Shown: positions 25,788 through 35,663, counted from the first letter of the stretch. The stretch is DNA of 64,000 nt from Acidovorax sp. 107 (GCF_003058055.1 NZ_QBTZ01000001.1:4792001-4856000); one strand, 5' to 3'. Numbers and translations are program-made. Notes: generated by a model from the sequence alone, not told the origin.

Positions 25788-27050
25788 ATGAACTTCCCAT
25801 CCTTCTCCAAGTTCTCCCAGCGCCGCCCCCTGGGTCTGGCCACCCTTGCCACGGCCGTGACGGCCACCGTGGCGGCTGCCGTTCTGGTGTTCCAGGCACC
25901 CGTGGCGCAGGCAGATAGCGCCCCCGCTGCACCGCCCGCCATGCCGGTGTCGGTGGCTGCCGTGCTGCAAAAAGACATCGCCCTGTGGGACGAATTTTCC
26001 GGCCGGTTGGAAGCCGTGCAGCGCGTGGATGTGCGCCCCCGCGTCTCGGGCGCGGTGCAGGCCGTGCACTTCCGCGAAGGCTCGCTGGTCAAGCAGGGCG
26101 ACCTGCTGGTCACGGTGGACCCCGCCCCCTACGCCGCCGAAGTGGACCGCGCCGAAGCCCAGGTGGTGGCCGCGCAGGCCCGCGTGTCGTACACCCGCAG
26201 CGAGCTGGAGCGCGCCACGCGCCTGCTCGACGAAAAAGCCATTGCCCAGCGCGAGCATGACGAACGCCTGAACGCCCAGCGCGAGGCCGATGCCAACCTG
26301 CGTGCGGCCCAGGCTGCGCTGCAGACCGCGAAGCTGAACCTTTCGTACACCCAGGTGCGTGCCCCCGTGGCGGGCCGTGTGGGTCGCATTGAAGTCACGG
26401 TGGGCAACCTCGTGGCGGCCGGTGCGGGCGCCCCGGTGCTGACCACGCTGGTGTCCGTGAGCCCGATCTATGCGAGCTTTGACACCGACGAGCAGATCGT
26501 GGTGAAGGCGCTGGCAGACCTGCAAAGCGGCTCCAAGGGCCACAGCGCGCGCCAGCTGATCGAGCGCATCCCTGTGCAGATGGGCACGGGCACCACGGGC
26601 GGCACGCCGTACACCGGGCGCCTGCAGCTCATCGACAACCAGGTCGATGCCAAGAGCGGCACCGTGCGCGTGCGCGCCGTGTTCGACAACGAAGACGGCT
26701 CGCTTATCCCCGGCCAGTTCGCCCGCATCCGCATGGGCCAGGCCCGCAACACGCAGGCGCTGCTGATCAACGAGCGTGCCGTGGGCACCGACCAGAACAA
26801 GAAGTTCGTGATGGTGGTGGGCGAGGGCAACAAGGCCGAGTACCGCGAGGTCACCCTGGGCGCGCCGATTGACGGTCTGCGCGTGGTCACCTCGGGCCTG
26901 AAGGCGGGCGAGAACATCGTCGTCAATGGCTTGCAACGCGTGCGCCCCGGTGCCGTGGTCGCGCCCCAGTCTGTGCCCATGACCGCCAAGGCCGAGATTG
27001 CGGGTGATCGCAAGGAAGCCAAGAACAACAGCAAGTCGCCCGCCGCCTGA
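25788..27050 (+). CDS. RND efflux periplasmic adaptor (MexE/CeoA type)
   Basis: 420-aa membrane fusion protein. After an N-terminal export signal come the lipoyl/barrel-sandwich halves (DVRPRVSGAVQAVHFREGSLVKQGD and later RAPVAGRVGRIEVTVGNLV) around an alpha-hairpin with Ala/Glu/Arg heptads (about 115-180), then the beta-barrel and membrane-proximal domains. It links the inner-membrane pump to the outer-membrane channel. A GTG at 25782 two codons earlier is also possible; neither has a strong ribosome binding site. It is 34 nt ahead of the pump gene. Confidence 0.93.
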   Translation: MNFPSFSKFSQRRPLGLATLATAVTATVAAAVLVFQAPVAQADSAPAAPPAMPVSVAAVLQKDIALWDEFSGRLEAVQRVDVRPRVSGAVQAVHFREGSLVKQGDLLVTVDPAPYAAEVDRAEAQVVAAQARVSYTRSELERATRLLDEKAIAQREHDERLNAQREADANLRAAQAALQTAKLNLSYTQVRAPVAGRVGRIEVTVGNLVAAGAGAPVLTTLVSVSPIYASFDTDEQIVVKALADLQSGSKGHSARQLIERIPVQMGTGTTGGTPYTGRLQLIDNQVDAKSGTVRVRAVFDNEDGSLIPGQFARIRMGQARNTQALLINERAVGTDQNKKFVMVVGEGNKAEYREVTLGAPIDGLRVVTSGLKAGENIVVNGLQRVRPGAVVAPQSVPMTAKAEIAGDRKEAKNNSKSPAA

Positions 27051-27084
27051 GCGTGCGAACCAGCGACGCAAGGAATTTGCATCC

Positions 27085-30000
27085 ATGAACCTGTCCCGCT
27101 TTTTCATCGACCGCCCCATCTTCGCCGGGGTGCTGTCGGTGCTCATCTTCCTCGGGGGGCTCATCGCATTGCGCGGTCTGCCCATCTCCGAATACCCTGA
27201 AGTCGCGCCGCCCTCCGTGGTGGTGCGCGCCCAGTACCCCGGCGCCAACCCCAAGGTGATCGCCGAGACCGTGGCCACGCCGCTGGAGGAATCCATCAAC
27301 GGCGTGGAAGGCATGCTCTACATGGGCAGCCAGGCCACCACGGACGGCGTGATGACGCTGACGGTGACCTTTGCCCTGGGCACCGACCCCGACAAGGCCC
27401 AGCAGCTGGTGCAGAACCGCGTCTCGCAGGCCGAGCCGCGCCTGCCCGAGGAAGTGCGCCGCCTGGGCGTCACCACCGTCAAGAGCGCGCCGGACCTGAC
27501 CATGGTGGTCCACCTGGTCTCGCCCAACAACCGCTACGACATCGACTACCTGCGCAACTACGCGGTGCTCAACGTGAAGGACCGCCTCGCCCGCATCGGC
27601 GGCGTGGGCCAGGTGCAGGTCTTCGGCGGTGGCGACTACTCCATGCGTGCATGGCTCGACCCGCAGAAGGTCGCGCAGCGCGGCCTGTCGGCCAGCGACG
27701 TGGTGGCCGCCATCCGTGGCCAGAACGTGCAGGCGGCCGCCGGCGTGGTGGGGGCATCGCCCGGCCTGCCCGGCGTGGACCTGCAACTGTCCATCAACGC
27801 GCAGGGCCGCCTGCAGACCGAAGAGGAGTTCGGCGACATCATCGTGAAGACCGGTGCCGATGGCGCCGTGACGCGCCTGCGCGACGTCGCCCGCCTGGAA
27901 CTGGGCGCGGCCGACTACTCGCTGCGCTCGCTGCTCAACAACGATCCGGCCGTGGGCATGGGCGTGTTCCAGGCCCCGGGCTCCAACGCGCTCGACATCT
28001 CAGCCAACGTGCGCAAGACCATGGACGAGATCCAGAAGAACATGCCCGAAGGCGTGGAGTACCGCATTGCGTACGACCCCACCCAGTTCGTGCGTGCGTC
28101 CATCCAGTCCGTGATCCACACGCTGCTCGAAGCCATCGCCCTCGTGGTGCTGGTGGTGATCCTGTTCCTGCAGACCTGGCGCGCCTCCATCATCCCGCTA
28201 CTGGCGGTGCCGGTGTCGGTGGTGGGCACGTTCGCGGTGCTGCACCTGCTGGGCTTCTCGATCAACGCGCTCTCGCTGTTCGGCCTGGTGCTGGCCATCG
28301 GCATCGTGGTGGACGACGCTATCGTGGTGGTGGAAAACGTGGAGCGCAACATCGAGGCGGGCCTGACCCCGCGCGAGGCCACCTACCGCGCCATGCGTGA
28401 AGTGTCCGGCCCCATCATCGCCATCGCGCTGGTGCTGGTGGCGGTGTTCGTGCCGCTGGCCTTCATCAGTGGACTCACGGGCCAGTTCTACCGCCAGTTC
28501 GCGGTGACGATCGCGATCTCCACCGTGATCTCAGCCATCAACTCGCTGACGCTGTCGCCGGCGCTGAGCGCGCTGCTGCTCAAGGGCCACGACGAGCCCA
28601 AGGACGCGCTCACGCGCGGCATGGACAAGGTGTTTGGCGGCCTGTTCCGTGGCTTCAACCGCCTGTTCCATCGCGGCTCTGAAGCGTATAGCGGTGGCGT
28701 CAAGCGCGTCATCGGCCGCAAGGCGCTGATGTTCGTGATCTACCTCGCACTGGTGGGCGCCACCGTGGGCCTGTTCAAGATCGTGCCCGGCGGCTTCGTG
28801 CCCGCGCAGGACAAGCAGTACCTGATCGGCTTTGCCCAGCTGCCCGACGGCGCTACGCTGGACCGCACCGATAACGTGATCCGTCGCATGGGCGAGATCA
28901 TGAAGGAGAACCCGAACGTCGAAGACGCGATCGCCTTCCCCGGCCTGTCTATCAACGGCTTCACCAACAGCTCCAACTCCGGCATCGTGTTCGCCACGCT
29001 CAAGCCCTTTGCCGAGCGCACCCGCGCCGACCAGAGCGGCGGCGCCGTGGCAGGCCAGCTGAACCAGGCCTTCGGCAGCATCCAGGATGCGTTCATCGCC
29101 ATGTTCCCGCCACCCCCAGTGGCGGGCCTGGGCACCACGGGCGGCTTCAAGCTGCAGATCGAAGACCGCGCCTCGCTGGGCTACGAAGCCATGGACAACG
29201 CCGTGAAAGCCTTCATGGGCAAGGCCTACCAGACGCCCGAACTGGCGGGCTTGTTCACGAGCTGGCAGGTCAACGTGCCGCAGCTGTACGCCAACATCGA
29301 CCGCACCAAGGCGCGCCAGCTGGGTGTGCCTGTGACCGATATCTTCGACACGCTGCAGATCTACCTGGGCAGCCTGTACGCCAACGACTTCAACCAGTTT
29401 GGCCGCACCTACAGCGTGCGCGTGCAGGCCGATGCAGCCTACCGGGCGCGGGCGGAAGATGTGGGCCTGCTCAAGGTGCGCTCTGCCACCGGCGAGATGG
29501 TGCCCCTGTCGGCCCTGATGAAGATGGAGCCGAGCTTCGGCCCCGAGCGCGCCATGCGCTACAACGGGTATCTCGCGGCCGACGTGAACGGCGGCCCCGC
29601 GCCCGGCTATTCATCGGGCCAGGCCCAGGCGGCCATCGAACGCATCGCCAAGGAGACGCTGCCCCAGGGCATCACCTTCGAGTGGACCGAGCTGACCTAC
29701 CAGGAGATCCTGGCCGGCAACTCTGCCGTGCTGGTGTTCCCGCTGGCCATCCTGCTGGTGTTCCTGGTTCTGGCCGCGCAGTACGAAAGCCTGACGCTGC
29801 CCATCGCCATCATCCTGATCGTGCCCATGGGCATCCTGGCCGCGATGACCGGGGTGTGGCTCACCAAGGGTGACAACAACGTGTTCACGCAGATCGGGCT
29901 CATCGTGCTGGTGGGGCTGTCGGCCAAGAACGCCATCCTGATCGTGGAGTTTGCGCGCGAGCTGGAGTTTGCCGGGCGCACCCCTGTGCAGGCCGCCATC

Positions 30001-30318
30001 GAGGCCAGCCGCCTGCGTCTGCGCCCCATCCTGATGACCTCGCTGGCGTTTGTGATGGGCGTTTTGCCCCTGGTGCTGTCCACCGGCGCGGGCGCCGAAA
30101 TGCGCAGCGCCATGGGTGTGGCGGTGTTCGCCGGGATGATTGGGGTGACGGCCTTTGGCCTGTTCCTCACGCCCGTGTTCTATGTGCTGCTGCGCAAGCT
30201 GGCTGGCAACCGCCCTCTGGTGGAGCATGGCGCGCATGTGGCGCCCATCTCGCACAACCAGGGCACCGGTGGCACCGCCCACCCTGTGCTGGCCGCGCCG
30301 CGCAAGGAGCACGAGTGA
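27085..30318 (+). CDS. RND multidrug efflux pump (MexF/BpeF/CeoB type)
   Basis: 1077-aa proton-driven inner-membrane transporter. The N-terminus FFIDRPIFAGVLSVLI, the first periplasmic loop with YPEVAPPSVVVRAQYPGANP, and the duplicated 12-TM plan fit the HAE-1 family. TM4 carries the proton-relay acids in GIVVDDAIVVVENVER. The sequence is closer to MexF-type pumps (YPGANPKVIAETVATPLEE, DLTMVVHLVSPNNRYD) than to AcrB. Homologues export chloramphenicol, trimethoprim and fluoroquinolones; the substrate range here is inferred from those. AAGGA lies 11 nt before the ATG. Confidence 0.94.
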   Translation: MNLSRFFIDRPIFAGVLSVLIFLGGLIALRGLPISEYPEVAPPSVVVRAQYPGANPKVIAETVATPLEESINGVEGMLYMGSQATTDGVMTLTVTFALGTDPDKAQQLVQNRVSQAEPRLPEEVRRLGVTTVKSAPDLTMVVHLVSPNNRYDIDYLRNYAVLNVKDRLARIGGVGQVQVFGGGDYSMRAWLDPQKVAQRGLSASDVVAAIRGQNVQAAAGVVGASPGLPGVDLQLSINAQGRLQTEEEFGDIIVKTGADGAVTRLRDVARLELGAADYSLRSLLNNDPAVGMGVFQAPGSNALDISANVRKTMDEIQKNMPEGVEYRIAYDPTQFVRASIQSVIHTLLEAIALVVLVVILFLQTWRASIIPLLAVPVSVVGTFAVLHLLGFSINALSLFGLVLAIGIVVDDAIVVVENVERNIEAGLTPREATYRAMREVSGPIIAIALVLVAVFVPLAFISGLTGQFYRQFAVTIAISTVISAINSLTLSPALSALLLKGHDEPKDALTRGMDKVFGGLFRGFNRLFHRGSEAYSGGVKRVIGRKALMFVIYLALVGATVGLFKIVPGGFVPAQDKQYLIGFAQLPDGATLDRTDNVIRRMGEIMKENPNVEDAIAFPGLSINGFTNSSNSGIVFATLKPFAERTRADQSGGAVAGQLNQAFGSIQDAFIAMFPPPPVAGLGTTGGFKLQIEDRASLGYEAMDNAVKAFMGKAYQTPELAGLFTSWQVNVPQLYANIDRTKARQLGVPVTDIFDTLQIYLGSLYANDFNQFGRTYSVRVQADAAYRARAEDVGLLKVRSATGEMVPLSALMKMEPSFGPERAMRYNGYLAADVNGGPAPGYSSGQAQAAIERIAKETLPQGITFEWTELTYQEILAGNSAVLVFPLAILLVFLVLAAQYESLTLPIAIILIVPMGILAAMTGVWLTKGDNNVFTQIGLIVLVGLSAKNAILIVEFARELEFAGRTPVQAAIEASRLRLRPILMTSLAFVMGVLPLVLSTGAGAEMRSAMGVAVFAGMIGVTAFGLFLTPVFYVLLRKLAGNRPLVEHGAHVAPISHNQGTGGTAHPVLAAPRKEHE

Positions 30319-30418
30319 TGCTTCTGACCACGGTGACAACAAACATCTTTGTAGCCCCCGCCAAGCACTCCGCGCTGCCGAATGCAGCGGGTGCAGCGGC
30401 TGGGGCAGGAGAACAACT

Positions 30419-31915
30419 ATGACCGATTTGCTTTTGACAAAGAACTCCACCGACGGAGCCCTCGCAGTGCGCAAGCGCAGCCTGCTGGCGCCCCTGGCCG
30501 CCGCCCTGGTGCTGGCCGGTTGCATGACCCAGCCCGTGGCCCCCGCGCCGCATGCGGGGGTGCCCGTGCCCGCCAGCTTCACGGCAGGGGGCGACGCGCT
30601 GCCCACGGCCCCCTGGACGGTGGCCGCTCCCGCCGAGGCGCAGCCGCGCGGCGAGTGGTGGCTGGGCTTTCAAGACCCGGTGCTGGCCGACCTGGTGCAG
30701 CGTGCGGGCCAAGCCAACACCAGCATCCAGCAGGCCGCAGCACGATTGGCCGAGGCGCGCACGCTGCTGCGCTCTGCCGACGCCGCACGCTCGGTGCAAG
30801 TGGGCGCATCGGCGGGAGTGACGCGCCAGGCAGGCGCTGCCACCACCGGTAGCGCAGCGCCCGCCACGCTGGGCACGGGGGGGCTCAACGCCTCGTACGA
30901 ACTGGACCTGTTTGGCCGCCTGTCGCAGACCAGTGACGCCGCACGGCTGGACGCCGACGCGCGCGAAGCCCTGCTGCAAAGCACGCGCCTGATGGTGCAG
31001 GCCGATGTGGCGCAAACATACCTGCAGCTGCGCGCCGTGCAGGCCGAGCAGGTGCTGGTGCAAGAGAACCTGGCCGCTTACCAGGACACCCTGCGCCTGA
31101 CGCAGCGCCGCCTGCAAGCGGGCGACGTGGCTGAGCTGGACGTAGCCCGTGTTCAGACCGAGGTAGCCGCTACCGAGTCCGACGCGCTGGCCTTGCAGCG
31201 CCAGCAGGCCCTGCTCACCAATGCGCTCGCTTTGCTGGCGGGCGAGGTGGCCAGCGGCTTTGTGCTGCCGCCCGCGACGGGCGATGCTGCGTTGCCGGTG
31301 ATTCCCCCCGGTGTGCCCGGAACGGTGCTGGCGCGCCGACCCGATGTGTCTGCCGCACAAACTTCCGTGCTGGCCGCGCAAGCGCGCGTGGGCGTGGCGC
31401 AGAAGGCGTGGTTCCCGGCCGTCACGCTCACCGGCAATGCGGGGCATGCGTCGCCCGAGCTGGGCGATCTGTTCAAGTGGTCCGCGCGTGCCTGGGGCGT
31501 GAGTGCGCTGCTGTCGCTGCCGATCTTTGACGGCGGCCAGCGCGATGCGCAGATCGAGGGCGCGAAGGCGCGCCTGGAGGCTGCGCTGGCAGACCACCGG
31601 GGGCAGGTGCTCAACGCGTTTCGTGACGTGGAGGATCAGCTGACCTCGCTGCGTCTGTTGTCCGGCCAGGCCGAGGCGCAGGGGCGGGCGGTGACGGCCG
31701 CGCGGCGGGCGACGCAGTTGTCGGATGTGCGGTATCGCAATGGGCTGGTGAGCCAGCTGGAGTTGTTGGACGCGCGGCGCAGCGAGTTGCGCAATCGGCG
31801 GCAGGCGTTGCAGGTGCGGACGGCGCAGTATGTGGCGACGGTGGGGTTGATTCGGGCGCTTGGGGGAGGGTGGGGGGATCAGCCTGCGGTGAAGATGGCT
31901 GCTGTGTCGCAGTAG
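30419..31915 (+). CDS. Outer-membrane channel lipoprotein (OprM/OpcM family)
   Basis: 498-aa TolC-like exit duct of the RND pump. The lipobox LAGC is in a long N-terminal signal (MTDLLLTKNSTDG then hydrophobic). Two outer-membrane efflux protein repeats follow, with GGLNASYELDLFGRLS and LSLPIFDGGQRDAQIEGAKARL. AGGAG at 30407-30411 sets the start. The inverted-arm element begins directly at its stop codon. Confidence 0.93.
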   Translation: MTDLLLTKNSTDGALAVRKRSLLAPLAAALVLAGCMTQPVAPAPHAGVPVPASFTAGGDALPTAPWTVAAPAEAQPRGEWWLGFQDPVLADLVQRAGQANTSIQQAAARLAEARTLLRSADAARSVQVGASAGVTRQAGAATTGSAAPATLGTGGLNASYELDLFGRLSQTSDAARLDADAREALLQSTRLMVQADVAQTYLQLRAVQAEQVLVQENLAAYQDTLRLTQRRLQAGDVAELDVARVQTEVAATESDALALQRQQALLTNALALLAGEVASGFVLPPATGDAALPVIPPGVPGTVLARRPDVSAAQTSVLAAQARVGVAQKAWFPAVTLTGNAGHASPELGDLFKWSARAWGVSALLSLPIFDGGQRDAQIEGAKARLEAALADHRGQVLNAFRDVEDQLTSLRLLSGQAEAQGRAVTAARRATQLSDVRYRNGLVSQLELLDARRSELRNRRQALQVRTAQYVATVGLIRALGGGWGDQPAVKMAAVSQ

Positions 31916-31980
31916 TTTTTTCGCGAATTTGGCTGCTTGCGCTAGCGGGATATGCGCTGGTAGCTATTGATTTTGTAGTG
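31916..31980 (-). repeat. Dispersed ~60-bp repeat, copy C (left end of the inverted element)
   Basis: Read on the minus strand: CTACAAAATCAATAGCTACC, then GCGCATATCCCGCTAGCGC, then AGCAGCC. It is the inverted partner of copy D. Confidence 0.7.
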
Positions 31981-32052
31981 TTTGGTTGCGTGCTCTGGTT
32001 GGGGGGCGTGCCTTTGTTAAGGGCGGAGGCCGGGAGTCGCCCCGGCGGGCGA

Positions 32053-32086
32053 GGTACTTTTCTTTGCTTCGCCAAAGAAAAGTACC
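32053..32086. repeat. Perfect 14-bp stem-loop in the left arm
   Basis: GGTACTTTTCTTTG (32053-32066), loop CTTCGC, CAAAGAAAAGTACC (32073-32086). The inverted arm carries the counterpart at 32595-32628 with a different stem sequence but the same pairing. Confidence 0.8.
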
Positions 32087-32594
32087 CAAAAGAAAGGCGA
32101 CCCCCAGTCTGCGACCCCTTCGCGGTGCGAAGGGGCAAACCTGCGTCGGGGCGGTTGCAGGGTGCGCCGCAGAACTCACTGCGCGCCTGCGGCGCTCCGT
32201 TCAAACAACTGCGGCGAGTCAGTTCACGAGGCATGGGCGCTCCGACGCCCATGCTCACCCCGCAACCGCCCCGCCGCAGGCGCAGCCAGCAGGGGTGGGA
32301 CAGCCGAACAGCCGAACAGCCAACATCCATTCGGGCCATCGCTGCGCTCGGCTTCGTCTTGCGGGCGCAAGCGCCGCGCGCTTGGCAAACTGGGCCGAGC
32401 GAAGCAAAGGCCCGTGTGGCTGTTCTGCTTCCTTTGCCCCTCTGGATGCGCCGAGGAGCGCAGGGTTTGGCGGATCAGGGCTCGCGATTGTCTGAGCGCA
32501 GCGAGCTCGAGCGAGACCCCGCCAAACCCGAGCACCGCAGGTTGCCCCGTAGCGAAGCGCAGGGGACGCAGACAGTGGGGTCGCCCTTTCTTTG

Positions 32595-32628
32595 GTTCCT
32601 TTCTTTCGGCGACGCGAAAGAAAGGGAC
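32595..32628. repeat. 14-bp stem-loop in the right arm
   Basis: GTTCCTTTCTTTCG (32595-32608), loop GCGACG, CGAAAGAAAGGGAC (32615-32628), with one G-T pair. Compared with the left-arm hairpin, both sides of the stem have changed together. Confidence 0.75.
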
Positions 32629-32699
32629 TCGCACGCCGGGCGACTCCCGGCCTCCGCCCTCAATCCAGGCATGCGGCCAACTCAGCACCCACAAGAAAG

Positions 32700-32766
32700 C
32701 ACTACAAAATCAATAGCTACCAGCGCATATCCCACTAGCGCCTGCGGCCCAAAAGGCTCAAAAAGC
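32700..32766 (+). repeat. Dispersed ~60-bp repeat, copy D (right end of the inverted element)
   Basis: CTACAAAATCAATAGCTACC followed by AGCGCATATCCCACTAGCGC and CTGCGGCCC, then an A-rich end. It matches copy C inverted with a single difference over 42 bp. Confidence 0.75.
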
Positions 32767-32772
32767 AGCAAA

Positions 32773-33945
32773 TCACCCCTTCAACCACCCCCTCAACCTC
32801 CCCACCCCTTCCTCCAATCTCCCCACATCCCGGCTCGCAAAACACCACCGCAACCACCCCGACGCCTCGCCCCCAAACGCACTGCCCGGCGCCAACCCCA
32901 ACCCCGCCTCCCGCACCAGCCGCTTGGCCAGCGTCAGGCAATCGTCATGCCCGTCGATGCGGAAAAACGCATACATCCCCCCACGCGGCGTGGCTACGGA
33001 CACCCCCGGCACATCGGCCAGCAGCGGCACCAGCGTGTCCCGGCAGGTCTTCAGATGCGCCACCAGCGCAGGCGTCACCTCATCCGTGCGCTGTAGCGCC
33101 ACCGTCGCCCCGCGCTGCACAAACACCGGCGCACACGAGGTGTTGAACTCGATCAGCTTGCCGACGGCATGCGTCAGCGACGGCGGCAGCACCAGCCACC
33201 CAAGGCGCCAGCCGGTCATCAAAAAACTCTTGGAAAAGCTGTGCGTCACGATCAGCCGGTCCTCGGGCTCAGCCACGTCCAGAAAGCTGGGTGCCGCGCC
33301 GTTGGCCGTGTCACCCGCGTAGTACAGCCGCTCATACACCTCGTCCGCCAAAATCCAGGTACCCGTGCGGCGGCAGTGCGCCAGGATGGTGGCTTGTTCC
33401 TCGCGCGTCAGCGTCCAGCCTGTGGGGTTGTTAGGCGCGTTCACCACCAGCAGGCGCGTGCCGGGCGTGATGGCGGCCAGTAGCGCGTCCATGTCCAGGC
33501 GCCAAGCGCCCTGTGCGTTGGCCACCAGCGGCACGGTGCGCACCTGCGCGCCCAGAATGCGCGGCTGCGCCACCAGGTTGGGCCACACGGGCGTGACTAG
33601 CACCACTTCGTCGCCTGCGTCCACCAGTGCCTGCACGGCCACCATCAGCCCGTTCACGCCGCCCGATGTGACGGCGATGCGGTCAAACCATGCATCGGTG
33701 TGTTGCTGGGGGTGCAGGCCGTGCATGTAGCCCGCAATCGCGTGGCGCAGCTCGGGCAGGCCCAGGTTGTGGGCGTAAAAAGTCTCGCCCTTTTGCAGCG
33801 AAGCAATAGCCGCCTCGCGGATGAAATCGGGCGTCACCTCGTCGCTCTCGCCAAACCAGAACTTCAGCACATCGCTGCGCCCCAGGCCTTCGTTGGCCAC
33901 TTCGCGGATGCGCGACTCTTCGAGGCTTTGGACTACTTCTCGCAT
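32773..33945 (-). CDS. Class I/II PLP-dependent aminotransferase
   Basis: 390 aa. NAPNNPTGWTL (substrate/PLP contacts), ILADEVYERLYY, and the Schiff-base Lys in SFSKSFLMTGWRLGW identify fold-type I aminotransferases of the AspC-like group. The N-terminal KFWFGESDEVTPDFIREAA is the family entry. The start at 33945 follows AAGGAG; the open frame runs further upstream without a domain. Divergent from the aldehyde dehydrogenase gene with 88 nt between, which suggests linked regulation of an amino-acid catabolic step. Substrate unknown. Confidence 0.88.
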   Translation of the reverse strand: MREVVQSLEESRIREVANEGLGRSDVLKFWFGESDEVTPDFIREAAIASLQKGETFYAHNLGLPELRHAIAGYMHGLHPQQHTDAWFDRIAVTSGGVNGLMVAVQALVDAGDEVVLVTPVWPNLVAQPRILGAQVRTVPLVANAQGAWRLDMDALLAAITPGTRLLVVNAPNNPTGWTLTREEQATILAHCRRTGTWILADEVYERLYYAGDTANGAAPSFLDVAEPEDRLIVTHSFSKSFLMTGWRLGWLVLPPSLTHAVGKLIEFNTSCAPVFVQRGATVALQRTDEVTPALVAHLKTCRDTLVPLLADVPGVSVATPRGGMYAFFRIDGHDDCLTLAKRLVREAGLGLAPGSAFGGEASGWLRWCFASRDVGRLEEGVGRLRGWLKG

Positions 33946-34033
33946 GCAATCTCCTTGAAATACACAGCCATCATCGCAGGCGTATAGTCGTTTTTTTGAT
34001 TTTTTCACCACATTGGCTGACCAACCAACGCTC

Positions 34034-35470
34034 ATGACCTATCCCAACACCCAGCTCTTCATCGCAGGCCAGTGGCAAGACGCCGCCGAAGGCAAGACCC
34101 TTGCCGTGTTCAACCCCTCCACGGGCAAAGAAATTGGCCGTGTGGCCCACGCCACCAAAGTGGACCTGGACCGTGCGCTGGACGCCGCACAAAAGGGCTT
34201 TGAAGCCTGGCGCGACATGCCCGCCGCCGAGCGCGCCAAGACCATGCGCCGCGCTGCCGCCCTGATGCGCGAGCGCGCCGAATCCATAGCCGCCATCATG
34301 GTGCAAGAGCAGGGCAAGCCCCTGGCAGAGGCCAAGGTCGAGACCATGGCATCGGCCGACATCATCGAATGGTTTGCCGACGAGTCGCTGCGTGTGTACG
34401 GCCGCATCGTGCCGTCTCGCAACCTCAAGGCCACGCAGATGGTGCTGAAGGACCCCGTGGGCCCCGTGGCGGCCTTCACGCCGTGGAACTTTCCCATCAA
34501 CCAGGTGGTGCGCAAGCTCGCCGCCGCGCTCGGGGCGGGCTGCTCCATCCTGGTCAAGGCACCTGAAGAAACCCCGGCCAGCCCCGCCGAGCTGATCCGC
34601 GCGTTTGCCGATGCGGGCGTGCCTGCAGGCACCGTGGGCCTGGTCTATGGCGACCCGGCGGAAATCTCCAACTACCTGATTCCGCACCCCATCATCCGCA
34701 AGGTCACGTTCACGGGCTCTACACCCGTGGGCAAGCAGCTGGCCGCGCTGGCGGGCAAGCACATGAAGCGCGTGACGATGGAACTGGGCGGCCACGCACC
34801 GGTCATCGTCGCGGAAGATGCCGACCTGGAACTGGCCATCAAGATCGGCAGCGGCGCCAAGTTCCGCAATGCGGGCCAGGTCTGCATCTCGCCCACGCGC
34901 TACCTGGTGCATGAAAGCATCCGTGCCGACTTTGCGGCCGCGTTTGCCAAGTACGCTCAGGGCCTGAAGGTGGGTGACGGCCTCACGGCTGGCACGCAGA
35001 TGGGGCCGCTGGCCAACCCGCGCCGCATCACCGCCATGGCCGACTTGCTGGCCGACGCGGTGCAGCAGGGCGCCAAGGTGCTTACAGGTGGCGAGCGCAT
35101 CGGCAACGAAGGCAACTTCTTCCAGCCCACCGTTCTGAACGACGTGCCCCTGTCGGCCCGCATCGTGAACGAAGAGCCCTTTGGCCCCGTGGCGGCGATT
35201 CGCGGGTTTGAGAAGATTGAAGACGCCATTGCCGAAGCCAACCGCCTGCCGTTTGGTCTGGCGGGCTATGCGTTCACCTCGTCGCTGAAAAACGCGCACC
35301 TTCTGGCCCAGCGCCTGGAAGTGGGCATGCTCTGGATCAACCAGGCCGCAGCCCCTGCGGCCGAGCTGCCCTTTGGCGGCCTGAAGGATTCGGGCTACGG
35401 CTCCGAGGGTGGCCCCGAGGCCATCGAGGCGCATATGAACACGCGCCTGGTGTCGATCATGAACGTGTGA
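34034..35470 (+). CDS. NAD(P)-dependent aldehyde dehydrogenase, succinate-semialdehyde type
   Basis: 478 aa. The catalytic Cys is in [13 protein letters not shown] and the general base Glu in [11 protein letters not shown]; the NAD pocket is in [13 protein letters not shown] and [11 protein letters not shown]. The overall sequence resembles GabD-like succinate-semialdehyde and 2-oxoglutarate-semialdehyde dehydrogenases. A TTG 7 codons earlier is also open. With the divergent aminotransferase it could form a transaminate-then-oxidise pair, but that is inference. A strong terminator follows. Confidence 0.9.
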   Translation: MTYPNTQLFIAGQWQDAAEGKTLAVFNPSTGKEIGRVAHATKVDLDRALDAAQKGFEAWRDMPAAERAKTMRRAAALMRERAESIAAIMVQEQGKPLAEAKVETMASADIIEWFADESLRVYGRIVPSRNLKATQMVLKDPVGPVAAFTPWNFPINQVVRKLAAALGAGCSILVKAPEETPASPAELIRAFADAGVPAGTVGLVYGDPAEISNYLIPHPIIRKVTFTGSTPVGKQLAALAGKHMKRVTMELGGHAPVIVAEDADLELAIKIGSGAKFRNAGQVCISPTRYLVHESIRADFAAAFAKYAQGLKVGDGLTAGTQMGPLANPRRITAMADLLADAVQQGAKVLTGGERIGNEGNFFQPTVLNDVPLSARIVNEEPFGPVAAIRGFEKIEDAIAEANRLPFGLAGYAFTSSLKNAHLLAQRLEVGMLWINQAAAPAAELPFGGLKDSGYGSEGGPEAIEAHMNTRLVSIMNV

Positions 35471-35517
35471 GTGTGACCATCGCGCTTTCTGGACAGGTTC
35501 TGAGCGCGTTAGTCACA

Positions 35518-35551
35518 GGCCCCCGGTGCCATGGGCACCGGGGGCCTTTTT
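35518..35551 (+). terminator. Rho-independent terminator of the aldehyde dehydrogenase gene
   Basis: A 13-bp perfect GC-rich stem (35518-35530 with 35534-35546), loop ATG, then TTTTT. Confidence 0.9.
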
Positions 35552-35663
35552 GCTTTTTGAAGACTGCACGAGGCGGCACAATGGCGTGGCGTTGAAGATC
35601 TGCGGCCACCACAGGTGGCAGTTACCCAGCGTCACCCCCCCCCAATTCAGGAGTGCCCCGCTC

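Larger units (their letters stand above)
31916..32766. repeat. ~850-bp element with long inverted arms
   Basis: Fills the gap between the convergent pump channel and aminotransferase genes. Outer arms: 31916-31980 and 32700-32766 are inverted copies of the dispersed repeat (42 bp nearly identical, one mismatch). Inner arms: a 33-bp block near 32021-32053 recurs inverted near 32629-32661 with two differences. Each arm then has a 14-bp hairpin (32053-32086 and 32595-32628). The central 450 bp is GC-rich with further small palindromes (CCCCTTCGC/GCGAAGGGG near 32115; GCATGGGCG/CGCCCATGC near 32231). No transposase or believable ORF. Confidence 0.75.

Noticed and set aside
31916..32766. Insertion sequence or CRISPR array
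   Set aside because: No transposase, no target-site duplication that I can see, and no regularly spaced direct repeats with unique spacers; only inverted arms.
31870..33096. 408-aa open frame on the plus strand through the inverted-arm element
   Set aside because: It begins inside the pump channel gene in another frame, crosses the non-coding element and ends antisense in the aminotransferase. The product is Pro/Arg-rich with no domain, so the element is treated as non-coding.
33971..35434. 487-aa open frame on the minus strand
   Set aside because: Antisense of the aldehyde dehydrogenase gene, which has all catalytic residues.
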